Origin: CAZKWG01 sp964615375
Lineage (GTDB): Bacteria; Myxococcota_A; UBA796; CAZKWG01
Assembly (NCBI GenBank): GCA_964615375.1
Contig: CAZTOW010000016.1
Location: 62,001 to 126,000, forward strand
DNA length: 64,000 bases
Direction of reading: 5' to 3'
Shown here: one piece after another, positions 52,617 through 60,637 of the stretch
Layout: each line of letters begins with the position of its first letter
How positions within the stretch are numbered: the stretch's first letter is position 1
Program-made: the position numbers and the translations under genes
The notes under the pieces: model-generated
Told to the model about the DNA's origin: nothing
What the model saw: the letters and a program-made list of their open reading frames with translations, nothing else
Databases searched by the model: none

Positions 52617-55600
52617 ATGCGCAAGAGGCATATCGTCCCCTTCGTCACGCTGCTCGCGCTCACGGCGGTCTCCCCGCTCCTCGCCCCCTCGGCGGGCGGC
52701 GTGGCGCACGCCCAGAGCAGCTCGAGCTCTTCGTCGGATCGGGCGAAGAAGGAAGAGCGTCGGGTGCTCAGCGCCCGTGACGTGGACTCGCTGACGCAGA
52801 TGTCCGAGGCCTACCGCATCGCGGCCCGCGAGAAGCGGCACGAGTCGATGGAGTTCCTCAAGCAGATCATCGCCGAGCGCGACCCGAAGGGGGAGCAGCG
52901 CGCCGAGATGATGCTGCGGCTCGCCGACCTCTACTTCGAGGAGGGCCGCGACCTCCGGCTCACCGAGGAGCAGACCTACCAGGCCGAGTTCGACAGGTGC
53001 TTCAACACGAAGGGCTGCGACACCAACCTGCTCAAGCCGAACTACGTCGAGTCGCGCAAGTGGCAGGACAAGTCGATCAAGCTCTACAAGCAGATCCTGG
53101 ACTCGTATCCGACCTACGCCCGCGCGGACGAGGCGACCTTCTACCTGGGCAGCGCGCTCCAGGACATCGACCAGAAGGAAGAGGCGGTCAATCAGTTCCT
53201 CAACCTCGTCAAGATGTACCCTGAGAGCAAGTGGGTGCCCGACGCCTACCTGCTGATCGGCGAGTACTACTTCGACACGAACAACGCCTTCAAGGCCCTG
53301 CAGGCCTACAAGCACGCCACCACCTACCGCGACTGGGAGAAGTACCCCTTCGCGATGTACAAGCTGGCCTGGTGCTACTACAACGTGGGCGAGTACGGCA
53401 AGGGCATCGACACGCTGAAGGCGGTGGTCTCGCTGTCCACGCCGCAGCCGGGCCAGGAGACGGTCGACAAGGGCAAGCTCCAGCTCCAGGAGGAGGCGCT
53501 CAAGGACCTCGTCCGCTTCTTCGCCGACGCGGGCATGATGAACGAGGCCTATGAGTACTTCAACAAGCTGGGCAAGAAGGAGCTCATCGAGCAGATGCTC
53601 AAGCGGCTCGCCCAGACCTACTTCGAGCAGGGCAAGTTCGATCAGTGCATCGACACCTACCGGCGCCTGATCAGCGAGAACCCGCAGGGCCCCAACGCGC
53701 CCGAGTTCCAGAACGAGATCATCGCCGCCTACCAGAAGATGGGCAAGAAGCAGGAGACGCTCCAGGAGATCGATCGCCTGCTGAAGACCTACGGCAAGAA
53801 TTCGCCCTGGGCGCGCACGAACTCCGCCAACGGCGACGTCGTGAAGAACGCCTCGGACTTCGTCGAGAAGAACCTCCGCACGGTGGCGCTGAACTACCAC
53901 GAGGAGGCGAAGAAGCTGGGCACGGGCAAGGCGGCCCAGGAGAGCTACGCGCTCGCGTACAAGGCCTACTCCGTCTACCTCTCGGAGTTCCCGGACTCGA
54001 AGTACAGCTACGACGTGCGCTACGCCTTCGCCGAGCTCCTCTACAAGCTCAAGAAGCACGACGAAGCCTACGTGCAGTACATGAAGGTCGTCGAGATCGA
54101 CCCGAAGGGCCAGCACTCCAAGTTCTGCGCGGAGTCCGCCATCTTCGCGGCCGATGAGATGGTCAAGAAGACCGCGTCTTCGGGCGGTGGCGGCGGCGGG
54201 CCCGACCCGGGCAAGAAGACCGACCCCATCCCGCTGAGCGACTGGGAGGACAAGCTCATCAAGGCTTGTGACCAGTGGACGAGCCTGTTCAAGGACGACA
54301 AGAAGACCAAGAACATCATCTACAAGTCGGCCTACATCCTCTACAACAAGAACCAGTTCAAAGAGGCGTCCGACCGCTTCCGCATCGTCATCGGGATGGA
54401 CCCCGGCTCCAAGGAGGCCGAGCAGGCCGCCAACCTGATCCTCGACTCCTTCAACCTCGTCGAGGACTGGGCCAACCTGAAGGAGGTCTCCAAGGCCTTC
54501 TACGATCAGCCGGGCCTGGGCAGCGCCGAGTTCAAGAGGGAGGTCTACAACGTCTACGAGCGCTCCTCCTTCAAGTTCATCGACATCAACTTCGCGAAGA
54601 CGAAGGACGCCCGGGTCGCCGCTGACGCCTACATCGCCTTCTTCAAGGAGTTCCCCAAGTCTGAGGTCGCGGACCAGGCGCTGAACAACGCCGCGGTCTA
54701 CTACCGTCAGCTCGCGCGGGTGAACGACGAGATGTCGGCGCGTCAGACGCTCATCGACACCTTCCCCAAGTCCAAGTACTACAACGACCACGTCGCGGAG
54801 CTCGGGTTCCTCTACGAGGGCATCGCCGACTTCCAGCAGGCGGCGAACTGGTACGAGAAGCTGTTCACGCTGAACAAGGATCACCAGGCGGCCAAGGAGG
54901 CCCTCTACTCCTCGGCCCTCTTCCGCAAGGCCCTCGGCCAGTGGGAGCAGGCGATCAAGAACTACCAGCAGTTCATCACGGCCTACCCGACGGACGAGCG
55001 CGTCCCGGCCTTCTCCATCGAGATCGGCAAGATCTACGAGGACCACGACCAGTGGGATCCGGCGTCGAAGGTGTACTACACCTTCTTCTCCAAGCCCCCG
55101 TCCGGCGCCACGATGGACCAGGTCTTCTTCGCCCGCCTGCACTACGGGCTCGACGTGGAGAAGATCGGCGGGGCCGCGGCGGCCAAGCTGGACAAGCACT
55201 GGAAGGAGACGGTCGCGCAGTTCCAGGCCGAGAAGGCCAAGGGCTCCGCGATGGAGCTCGCGCCTGAGTTCGTCGCCGAGATCCTCTACAAGCAGGCGAC
55301 GCCGACGCTCGAGCGCTACATGTCGATGCGCATCGTCGGCCCGTCCAGCAAGATGAACCGCAAGCAGGAGGACGCCTTCATCCTGAAGTCCCTGACCGAC
55401 AAGGCCAAGGCGCTCCAGGAGACGGAGAAGCTCTTCCTCGACATCGTGGGCACCGGCGCGGGCGAGTGGGGTCTGGCCTCGCTGGTCAAGGTCGGTCAGG
55501 CCTACGAGAACATGGGTGAGGCGCTCCGCGGCTCTCCCTGCCCGAGCTACCTGACCGCCGAGCAGTGCGAGATCTACAAGATCTCCCTCGAGGACAAGGT

Positions 55601-55811
55601 CTTCGTGCAGATCGAGAAGGCCGTGCAGGCCTACAGCCTGACGCTGGAGAAGTCCTACCAGCTCAGCCTCTACAACGAGAACACGGCGTTCGCGACGCGG
55701 CGGCTCGGTGAGCTCCGCCCGAACGACTTCCCCGGTCTGGAGGAGCGTCTCCTGACCCCGCGCTACACCTCGCGCAACGTGGTCGAGCGTTCCTTCCTCG
55801 AGCAGCCTTAA
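52617..55811 (+). CDS. large periplasmic TPR protein, Glt/Nfs cluster gene D-like
   Basis: The 1064-residue precursor starts at an ATG 7 nt after AGGAGAGG and has a signal peptide (LLALTAVSPLLAPSA...HA) followed by a seven-serine tract. The rest is a long TPR superhelix with repeated Y-F-x-G/A and F-P-x-S-K-Y motifs (DSYPTYARADEATFYLGSAL, LVKMYPESKWVPDAYLLIGEY, EFPDSKYSYDVRYAFAELLY, TFPKSKYYNDHVAELGFLY). A glycine-rich break (SSGGGGGGPDPGKK) lies near residue 522. Size and architecture fit GltD/NfsD, the largest TPR component. It follows gene C by 52 bp. A scaffold role in the periplasm is inferred. Confidence 0.75.
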   Translation: MRKRHIVPFVTLLALTAVSPLLAPSAGGVAHAQSSSSSSSDRAKKEERRVLSARDVDSLTQMSEAYRIAAREKRHESMEFLKQIIAERDPKGEQRAEMMLRLADLYFEEGRDLRLTEEQTYQAEFDRCFNTKGCDTNLLKPNYVESRKWQDKSIKLYKQILDSYPTYARADEATFYLGSALQDIDQKEEAVNQFLNLVKMYPESKWVPDAYLLIGEYYFDTNNAFKALQAYKHATTYRDWEKYPFAMYKLAWCYYNVGEYGKGIDTLKAVVSLSTPQPGQETVDKGKLQLQEEALKDLVRFFADAGMMNEAYEYFNKLGKKELIEQMLKRLAQTYFEQGKFDQCIDTYRRLISENPQGPNAPEFQNEIIAAYQKMGKKQETLQEIDRLLKTYGKNSPWARTNSANGDVVKNASDFVEKNLRTVALNYHEEAKKLGTGKAAQESYALAYKAYSVYLSEFPDSKYSYDVRYAFAELLYKLKKHDEAYVQYMKVVEIDPKGQHSKFCAESAIFAADEMVKKTASSGGGGGGPDPGKKTDPIPLSDWEDKLIKACDQWTSLFKDDKKTKNIIYKSAYILYNKNQFKEASDRFRIVIGMDPGSKEAEQAANLILDSFNLVEDWANLKEVSKAFYDQPGLGSAEFKREVYNVYERSSFKFIDINFAKTKDARVAADAYIAFFKEFPKSEVADQALNNAAVYYRQLARVNDEMSARQTLIDTFPKSKYYNDHVAELGFLYEGIADFQQAANWYEKLFTLNKDHQAAKEALYSSALFRKALGQWEQAIKNYQQFITAYPTDERVPAFSIEIGKIYEDHDQWDPASKVYYTFFSKPPSGATMDQVFFARLHYGLDVEKIGGAAAAKLDKHWKETVAQFQAEKAKGSAMELAPEFVAEILYKQATPTLERYMSMRIVGPSSKMNRKQEDAFILKSLTDKAKALQETEKLFLDIVGTGAGEWGLASLVKVGQAYENMGEALRGSPCPSYLTAEQCEIYKISLEDKVFVQIEKAVQAYSLTLEKSYQLSLYNENTAFATRRLGELRPNDFPGLEERLLTPRYTSRNVVERSFLEQP

Positions 55812-55823
55812 GGAGTCCCTCCG

Positions 55824-57374
55824 ATGCGTCTCACCCACCATCTCGCGCTCCTCCTGGCGTTCGGGCTCTTCAGCCCTCTGGGCTGCGGCCCGAAGGAGGA
55901 GACCCCCAAGTCCGCCGGGACCGCGCTCCCCTCCGCCGAGAACGGCTACGGGGACGCGAAGCAGAACTTCTCCGAGGGCGTCCGCATCCTGAAGACCCAG
56001 GACAAGACCGGCGCCATCGACTACGCCGCGGCCTACCAGTGGTTCGACTTCGCCACCAAGGCGGATCCGAACTACGCGAAGGCCTGGTACAACGCCGGCT
56101 GGACCCTGGAGCGCATGGGCAACCTCGACCAGGCGGCCTCCTCCTACCAGCAGGCGCTGGAGAAGGATCCCAGCAACAAGGACGCGCTCCTGAACCTCGG
56201 CTCGGTGCTCGCCCGCCTCGACCGCGGGGATGAGGCCGTCGCGCTGTACGAGGGCTACGTCCAGGCGAACCCCGAGGATCTGAGCGCGCGCAACAACCTC
56301 ATCGAGGCGCTCACCGCGGCGAAGCGCTACGACGACGCCGTCGAGCAGACCCGCGAGATCCTGCGCCGCGACCCGAAGAACGTGGACGCCTACCGCAACC
56401 TCTCGCGCATCTACTTCGCGAAGGGCGACAACGGGATGAGCCAGCTCTGCGCCGAGAAGGCGAAGACGCTCGCTCAGGGCGACCCCGGCATCTACAACAA
56501 CATGGGCGTGACCTACCTGGTCATGGACAATGAGCCGGCGGCCATCTCCGAGTTCAAGACCGCGACCAAGCTGGCTCCCTCGCACCTCGAGGCGAACCTG
56601 AACCTGGGCTACGTGGCGCTGAACTCCGGCGACTACGCGCTCGCGAAGCAGAGCTTCGAGGCAGCCCTGAAGAAGGACCCGGGCAACATCGACGGCATGC
56701 TCGGCCTCGCCGTCGCGCTCCGCGGCGTCAAGGAGTACGAGGAGGCCGGCAAGCTCTACGACAAGATCATCCAGGCGGATCCCGGCAATCCGACCCCCTA
56801 CTTCAACGCCGCGACCCTCTACGAGAAGTACGTCAAGGACTTCAAGAAGGCGGGCAAATACCTCGACGACTGGATCAAGCGGAACGAGGGCAAGCTGAGC
56901 CCCGACGACGAGGTCTTCGAGCTGCAGGCGCGCATCGGCAAGTCCCAGGCCGAGGAAGAGGAGCGCAAGCGGAAGGAGGAGGAGAAGAAGCGGGAGGCCG
57001 AGGAGCGCAAGAAGCGGCAGAAGGAGATCTTCGAGAAGCTCAAGGTCGAGGTCAAGAAGCTCGAGACGGATCTCACCAACTACGGGAGCTGCCCGGCGAT
57101 GGTGGAGTCCGGCGCCGTCGAGATGGGGACCATGGTGCTCGAGCAGGGCAAGATGGTCGTCGAGGCGGAAGAGGTCGATATGGCCGGCGACATCATGACC
57201 TTCTTCGACGAGCTCCGCCCGCAGCTCGACGCGATCATCCCGCAGTGCGGCGCCCCCGCGCCTGCGCCCGCCCCGACGGAGGGCGCGCCTGCGCCGGCCG
57301 AGGGTGCGCCCGCGCCGGCCGAGGGTGCCCCCGCCGCTCCGACCGAGCCCGCCCCCGCGGGTGGTGGCCAGTAG
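55824..57374 (+). CDS. TPR lipoprotein, Glt/Nfs cluster gene E-like (AglT type)
   Basis: The 516-residue precursor has a signal with lipobox-like LFSPLGC (Cys-19). Residues of about 55-310 are canonical TPRs (FDFATKADPNYAKAWYNAGW, ALEKDPSNKDALLNLGSVLAR, ALKKDPGNIDGMLGLAVAL). A highly charged coiled coil follows (EEEERKRKEEEKKREAEERKK, near 375-395), and the protein ends in a low-complexity Pro/Ala tail (APAEGAPAPAEG). AglT/GltE of Myxococcus is a TPR lipoprotein, so the architecture agrees. The gene starts 12 bp after gene D. A 159-bp spacer with hairpins follows it. Confidence 0.75.
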   Translation: MRLTHHLALLLAFGLFSPLGCGPKEETPKSAGTALPSAENGYGDAKQNFSEGVRILKTQDKTGAIDYAAAYQWFDFATKADPNYAKAWYNAGWTLERMGNLDQAASSYQQALEKDPSNKDALLNLGSVLARLDRGDEAVALYEGYVQANPEDLSARNNLIEALTAAKRYDDAVEQTREILRRDPKNVDAYRNLSRIYFAKGDNGMSQLCAEKAKTLAQGDPGIYNNMGVTYLVMDNEPAAISEFKTATKLAPSHLEANLNLGYVALNSGDYALAKQSFEAALKKDPGNIDGMLGLAVALRGVKEYEEAGKLYDKIIQADPGNPTPYFNAATLYEKYVKDFKKAGKYLDDWIKRNEGKLSPDDEVFELQARIGKSQAEEEERKRKEEEKKREAEERKKRQKEIFEKLKVEVKKLETDLTNYGSCPAMVESGAVEMGTMVLEQGKMVVEAEEVDMAGDIMTFFDELRPQLDAIIPQCGAPAPAPAPTEGAPAPAEGAPAPAEGAPAAPTEPAPAGGGQ

Positions 57375-57424
57375 AATTCTCGCGCGGCGGGGAACCGCTG
57401 GCGCGCGCGCGTGTCTGAACTCTC

Positions 57425-57496
57425 GAGGCGTTCACGCCTCGCTCGCGAAGCTTCATCGGCTGTGGGCTTTTCAAACCCACGCGATCCCTGTAAGAT
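57425..57496 (+). promoter_or_regulatory. hairpins and putative internal promoter between the E-like and F-like genes
   Basis: The 159-bp spacer contains a perfect hairpin GAGGCG-TTCA-CGCCTC (57425-57440) and a second imperfect one, GTGGG-c-TTT/AAA-CCCAC. Directly after is a sigma70-like pair TTTTCA (57468-57473), 17-nt spacer, TAAGAT (57491-57496), 38 nt before the next ATG. This could attenuate read-through from the TPR genes and start a second transcript for the last genes. Confidence 0.45.
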
Positions 57497-57533
57497 ACGT
57501 TCTCCTTCCCAACGGTCCTTCGTGGAGACAGCC

Positions 57534-57812
57534 ATGATCCGAATCTCTCGCGTCCTCCTCTCCATGGGTGTGCTGTTTGCCCTCTCGGGCGGCGTGGCGA
57601 TGGCCCAGGACGAAGAGGGCGGCGGCGGTCAGAAGGTCATCTACAAGGAGAAGACGGAGATCGACTTCGAGGGGCTGGAGGTCGCGGGTGAGCTCGTGAA
57701 GCCGAGCGGCGCCCTGCTGCTCGACCGCAAGCGCGCCTCTTTCAACCCGCTCATCAAGCTGCGCACCGACTTCAACGACGAAATGGATCGGTCGGTGGAC
57801 CAGATCAAGTAG
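57534..57812 (+). CDS. small exported protein, Glt/Nfs cluster gene F position
   Basis: The 92-residue precursor has a signal peptide (VLLSMGVLFALSGGVAMA), an acidic/glycine stretch (QDEEGGGGQ), then a conserved-looking segment (VIYKEKTEIDFEGLEVAGELVKPSGALLLDRKRASFNPLIKLRTDF). GLEVAGELVKP is reminiscent of small myxobacterial proteins found just before the FHA/TonB-like gene in such clusters. It starts at the ATG preceded by GTGGAG, 47 bp upstream of the FHA gene. No function can be assigned beyond membership of the cluster. Confidence 0.65.
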   Translation: MIRISRVLLSMGVLFALSGGVAMAQDEEGGGGQKVIYKEKTEIDFEGLEVAGELVKPSGALLLDRKRASFNPLIKLRTDFNDEMDRSVDQIK

Positions 57813-57859
57813 CGATCACGGGCCCACCGCCGAACCAACGCCGTCTACAGGATTCATCC

Positions 57860-59824
57860 ATGGCCACCTCTGGCAAGCTGGTTCTCTCCTTCGAGGTCTA
57901 TCGCGGCGACTCCTTCCTCCGTCGGGAGGAGATGTCCGCCGAGAGCGTGACCATCGGTCGCGGCCCCGCGGCGATGCTGCGGGTCGATGACGACGCGCTC
58001 TCCGAGCTGCACGCCGTCATCAACGTCAACGAAGACGGCTCCGTGCTCTTCGCCAACCTGGTCGATCCTGCGCGCGCGCTGGTCAACGGTCAGCCCACGA
58101 GCAACGTCAACCTGCGCACCGGGGACCAGATCGCGATCGGCCCCATCCGCATCCTCGTCTCCGTCATGGACGAGAGCGCCTTCTCCGAGGAGGAGGCGAC
58201 CCAGCTCTCCGCCGTCGCCGCCACCGCCACTGCCACCGCGGAGGCCGCGGGTCAGGTGGGCGCCGCCGAGGACGCCCCCACCGAGATGGAGACGGAGGCC
58301 GCCGGGGCCGTCTCCGAGGCTGAGGAGGACGCCCTCGTCTTCATGATGCGCTCGTCCGCCGCCACCTCCAGCGGCGCCGCCGACACCCGCAGCGCCAAGG
58401 TGCTCGAGGTCGGGCAGGTCTGGGGACAGAGCGTCGTCGACGTCAAGCACTACTCGGCGGGCGGCGAGGCCGTCACGCTCGGCTCCTCCTCGGGTACACG
58501 GCTGCGCGTGCTCGACAAGCCGGTCGCCTGGCTCCCCAACGGCTTCCAGAACCTGGACTTCCTCGCCGGCGCCCTCCTGAGCGAGATCTCGGTCGAGTGG
58601 CGCAACGAGTTCTACGTCCCCGACGACACCCTCCCCCATGACAACTACGCGCTCTTCTCCTGGGAGGGGAGCCGCTGCGTGGTCAACGTCCACGAGAGCT
58701 GGAGAGGCTTCGTGGACCAGGGCGAGGAGCGCAAGTCCATCGAGCAGCTCGTCGCCTCGGGCGCGGCGCGCTCGGCGGGCAAGGGCCTCTGGCAGATCCC
58801 CGTCGAGGACGACACCCGCGTGGTGGTCGACATCGGCAACTCGGTCTTCTTCGGGCAGCGCGTCCACCCGGGCCGCCACATCGTCTCCAAGATCACGGAG
58901 CGCCTGGACTACCCGCTGCTGGCGGTCATGTCCTTCATCGGCTTCCTGTCGATGCTCTTCGTCATCATCGTGCTCACCACGCCGCCGCGTCCGGACTCGG
59001 CGACCAACGAGCTGCCCGACCGCTTCGTCGAGATGCTCCTCGAGAAGCCGGAGATGGAGAAGCCCCTCCCGGACAAGAAGCCGGAGGCCAACCCCGACGC
59101 GGGTGAGGGCGCCAAGGCCAAGAAGGAGGAGGGGAAGGTCGGCAAGAAAGACGCCAAGATGAAGCAGGCCAAGGGCAACAAGGTCGAGATGAAGAAGAAG
59201 GAGCTGGACAAGGAGGTCGCCGAGAACGCCGGCGTCCTCGGGGCCATGCGCGAAGGCGCGGCCAGCGACGTCTTCGGCAGCGCGGCCCTGAGCTCCGACC
59301 TGACCGGCGGTATCGGCGGCCTGATCGGCGCCAAGGGCACCCAGATCGGCTCCGGCGGTCTCGGCGCGCGCGGCTCCGGCCTCGGCGGCGGCGGTACGGC
59401 GGAGGGTCTCGGCGGCCTCGGCACCAAGGGTCGCGGCTCGGGCTCGTCCGGCTACGGCTCCGGCGGCGGCAGCTTCGGCGAGAAGGGTGAGGGCGGCATC
59501 GGCAAGATCGGCGGTGACCCGATCATCCTCGGCGCCCTCGACAAGTCCCTCATCGACGCCGTCATCAAGCGGAACATGAACCAGATCCGCTACTGCTACC
59601 AGCGCGAGCTGACCAAGAACCCGTCGCTCGGCGGCAAGATCACGGTGAAGTTCGTCATCGCGAAGGACGGTTCGGTGTCCAAGGCGGAGACCAAGCAGAC
59701 CACGATGAACAACTCCGCGGTCGAGGACTGCATCAACGGCCGCTTCATGAAGTTCCAGTTCCCGGAGCCGAAGGGCGGCGGTATCGTCATCGTCTCCTAC
59801 CCGTTCATCTTCGCGCCGGGTTAA
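57860..59824 (+). CDS. FHA-domain transmembrane protein with TonB-like AgmX/PglI C-terminal domain (GltG/NfsG-like)
   Basis: The 654-residue protein joins three parts. Residues 1-105 are a cytoplasmic FHA domain (SVTIGRGPAAMLRVDDDALSELHAVI, NGQPTSNVNLRTGDQIAIG), a phosphothreonine reader. After a linker and a second beta region comes one membrane helix (about 351-375, YPLLAVMSFIGFLSMLFVIIV). The periplasmic part has Pro/Lys-rich (PLPDKKPEANPD, KKEEGKVGKKDAKMKQAK) and glycine-rich stretches that could span the periplasm. The AgmX/PglI C-terminal domain (from about 565) has its two conserved cysteines (Cys-579 in IRYCYQREL, Cys-624 in VEDCINGRF). In Myxococcus, GltG links cytoplasmic signals and the motor to the periplasmic complex. 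Confidence 0.85.
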   Translation: MATSGKLVLSFEVYRGDSFLRREEMSAESVTIGRGPAAMLRVDDDALSELHAVINVNEDGSVLFANLVDPARALVNGQPTSNVNLRTGDQIAIGPIRILVSVMDESAFSEEEATQLSAVAATATATAEAAGQVGAAEDAPTEMETEAAGAVSEAEEDALVFMMRSSAATSSGAADTRSAKVLEVGQVWGQSVVDVKHYSAGGEAVTLGSSSGTRLRVLDKPVAWLPNGFQNLDFLAGALLSEISVEWRNEFYVPDDTLPHDNYALFSWEGSRCVVNVHESWRGFVDQGEERKSIEQLVASGAARSAGKGLWQIPVEDDTRVVVDIGNSVFFGQRVHPGRHIVSKITERLDYPLLAVMSFIGFLSMLFVIIVLTTPPRPDSATNELPDRFVEMLLEKPEMEKPLPDKKPEANPDAGEGAKAKKEEGKVGKKDAKMKQAKGNKVEMKKKELDKEVAENAGVLGAMREGAASDVFGSAALSSDLTGGIGGLIGAKGTQIGSGGLGARGSGLGGGGTAEGLGGLGTKGRGSGSSGYGSGGGSFGEKGEGGIGKIGGDPIILGALDKSLIDAVIKRNMNQIRYCYQRELTKNPSLGGKITVKFVIAKDGSVSKAETKQTTMNNSAVEDCINGRFMKFQFPEPKGGGIVIVSYPFIFAPG

Positions 59825-59869
59825 TCTCGCCAGCGCCCTGCTGAATCCTCGCACATCGGACAGGTCACG

Positions 59870-60592
59870 ATGAAGTCCCTGAAGCTGCTGCTGCCCGTCC
59901 TGCTCGTCACCGCGCCCCTCACCTCGTCCGTCGCCTACGCGCAGGATGAGGAGGTCGAGGAGTCGGCATCGAAGCGTGGGCGGGCCGACGACAAGCCTGT
60001 CCGCGAGATCGTCAAGGGTTTCTACGCCCGCGCGAACGTGGGCGGCGCGATGTTCCTCGGGAAGTTCAACGGCTTCGTGAACCCGGGGACCTACTCCTCG
60101 CTGGGCGTCGGGCAGGACTTCGTAGACACCGAGTCCATGTCCCTCGCCTGGGAGATCGCCTTCTCCCAGGGCGTCCACAACGGCTGCTACTTCGAGTACC
60201 AGGCCCAGGGCGCCTGCCCGGGGAACGCCGCGGGCAGGGCCTCGCCGTACGTGCAGGGGGACGTGCGCACCTACATCCTGGGCGGCGGCCTGGAGGCCTC
60301 CTTCTACCCCGCCCGCCGCTTCGGCGTGGGCATCTCGGCCGGCGGTGGCGTGCTCTTCGCGCCGCTGCTGATGGTCGAGGAGTTTTACTACACCGACGTG
60401 GTGCAGGACTCCTGGAACGGCGTCGACGGCGGCTTTCACGAGGGGCCGCACCCCATCGTGCATGCGGGCCCCACCTTCGAGTACTACACCAAGCTCTCGC
60501 ACTTCTCGGTGGGCGCTGACGCGAACGTCTTCTACGCTGTCGGCTTCGATCTCGGCGCTGACTTCACTGGTTATATGAAGTATACCTTCTGA
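59870..60592 (+). CDS. outer-membrane beta-barrel protein, Glt/Nfs cluster gene H-like (CglE type)
   Basis: The 240-residue precursor has a signal peptide (LLLPVLLVTAPLTSSVAYA), an acidic/basic linker, then barrel strands (FYARANVGGAMFLGKFNGF, MSLAWEIAFSQG, YVQGDVRTYILGGGLEASFYPARRFGVGISAGGGVLF, SVGADANVFYAVGFDLGADFTGYMKYTF) ending in Tyr-Thr-Phe. A disulfide may link the two cysteines in NGCYFEYQAQGACPG. It follows the FHA gene by 45 bp, the position of GltH/NfsH. This closes the eight-gene run. Confidence 0.75.
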   Translation: MKSLKLLLPVLLVTAPLTSSVAYAQDEEVEESASKRGRADDKPVREIVKGFYARANVGGAMFLGKFNGFVNPGTYSSLGVGQDFVDTESMSLAWEIAFSQGVHNGCYFEYQAQGACPGNAAGRASPYVQGDVRTYILGGGLEASFYPARRFGVGISAGGGVLFAPLLMVEEFYYTDVVQDSWNGVDGGFHEGPHPIVHAGPTFEYYTKLSHFSVGADANVFYAVGFDLGADFTGYMKYTF

Positions 60593-60637
60593 CCTGCGTC
60601 GTGCTCCGCCCGACGCGGGCACGACGTGGGAGGAAGG

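Noticed and set aside
52614..56585. 1323-codon minus-strand frame rich in Leu/Val
   Set aside because: It crosses two well-supported TPR genes on the plus strand and has no sensible domain structure.
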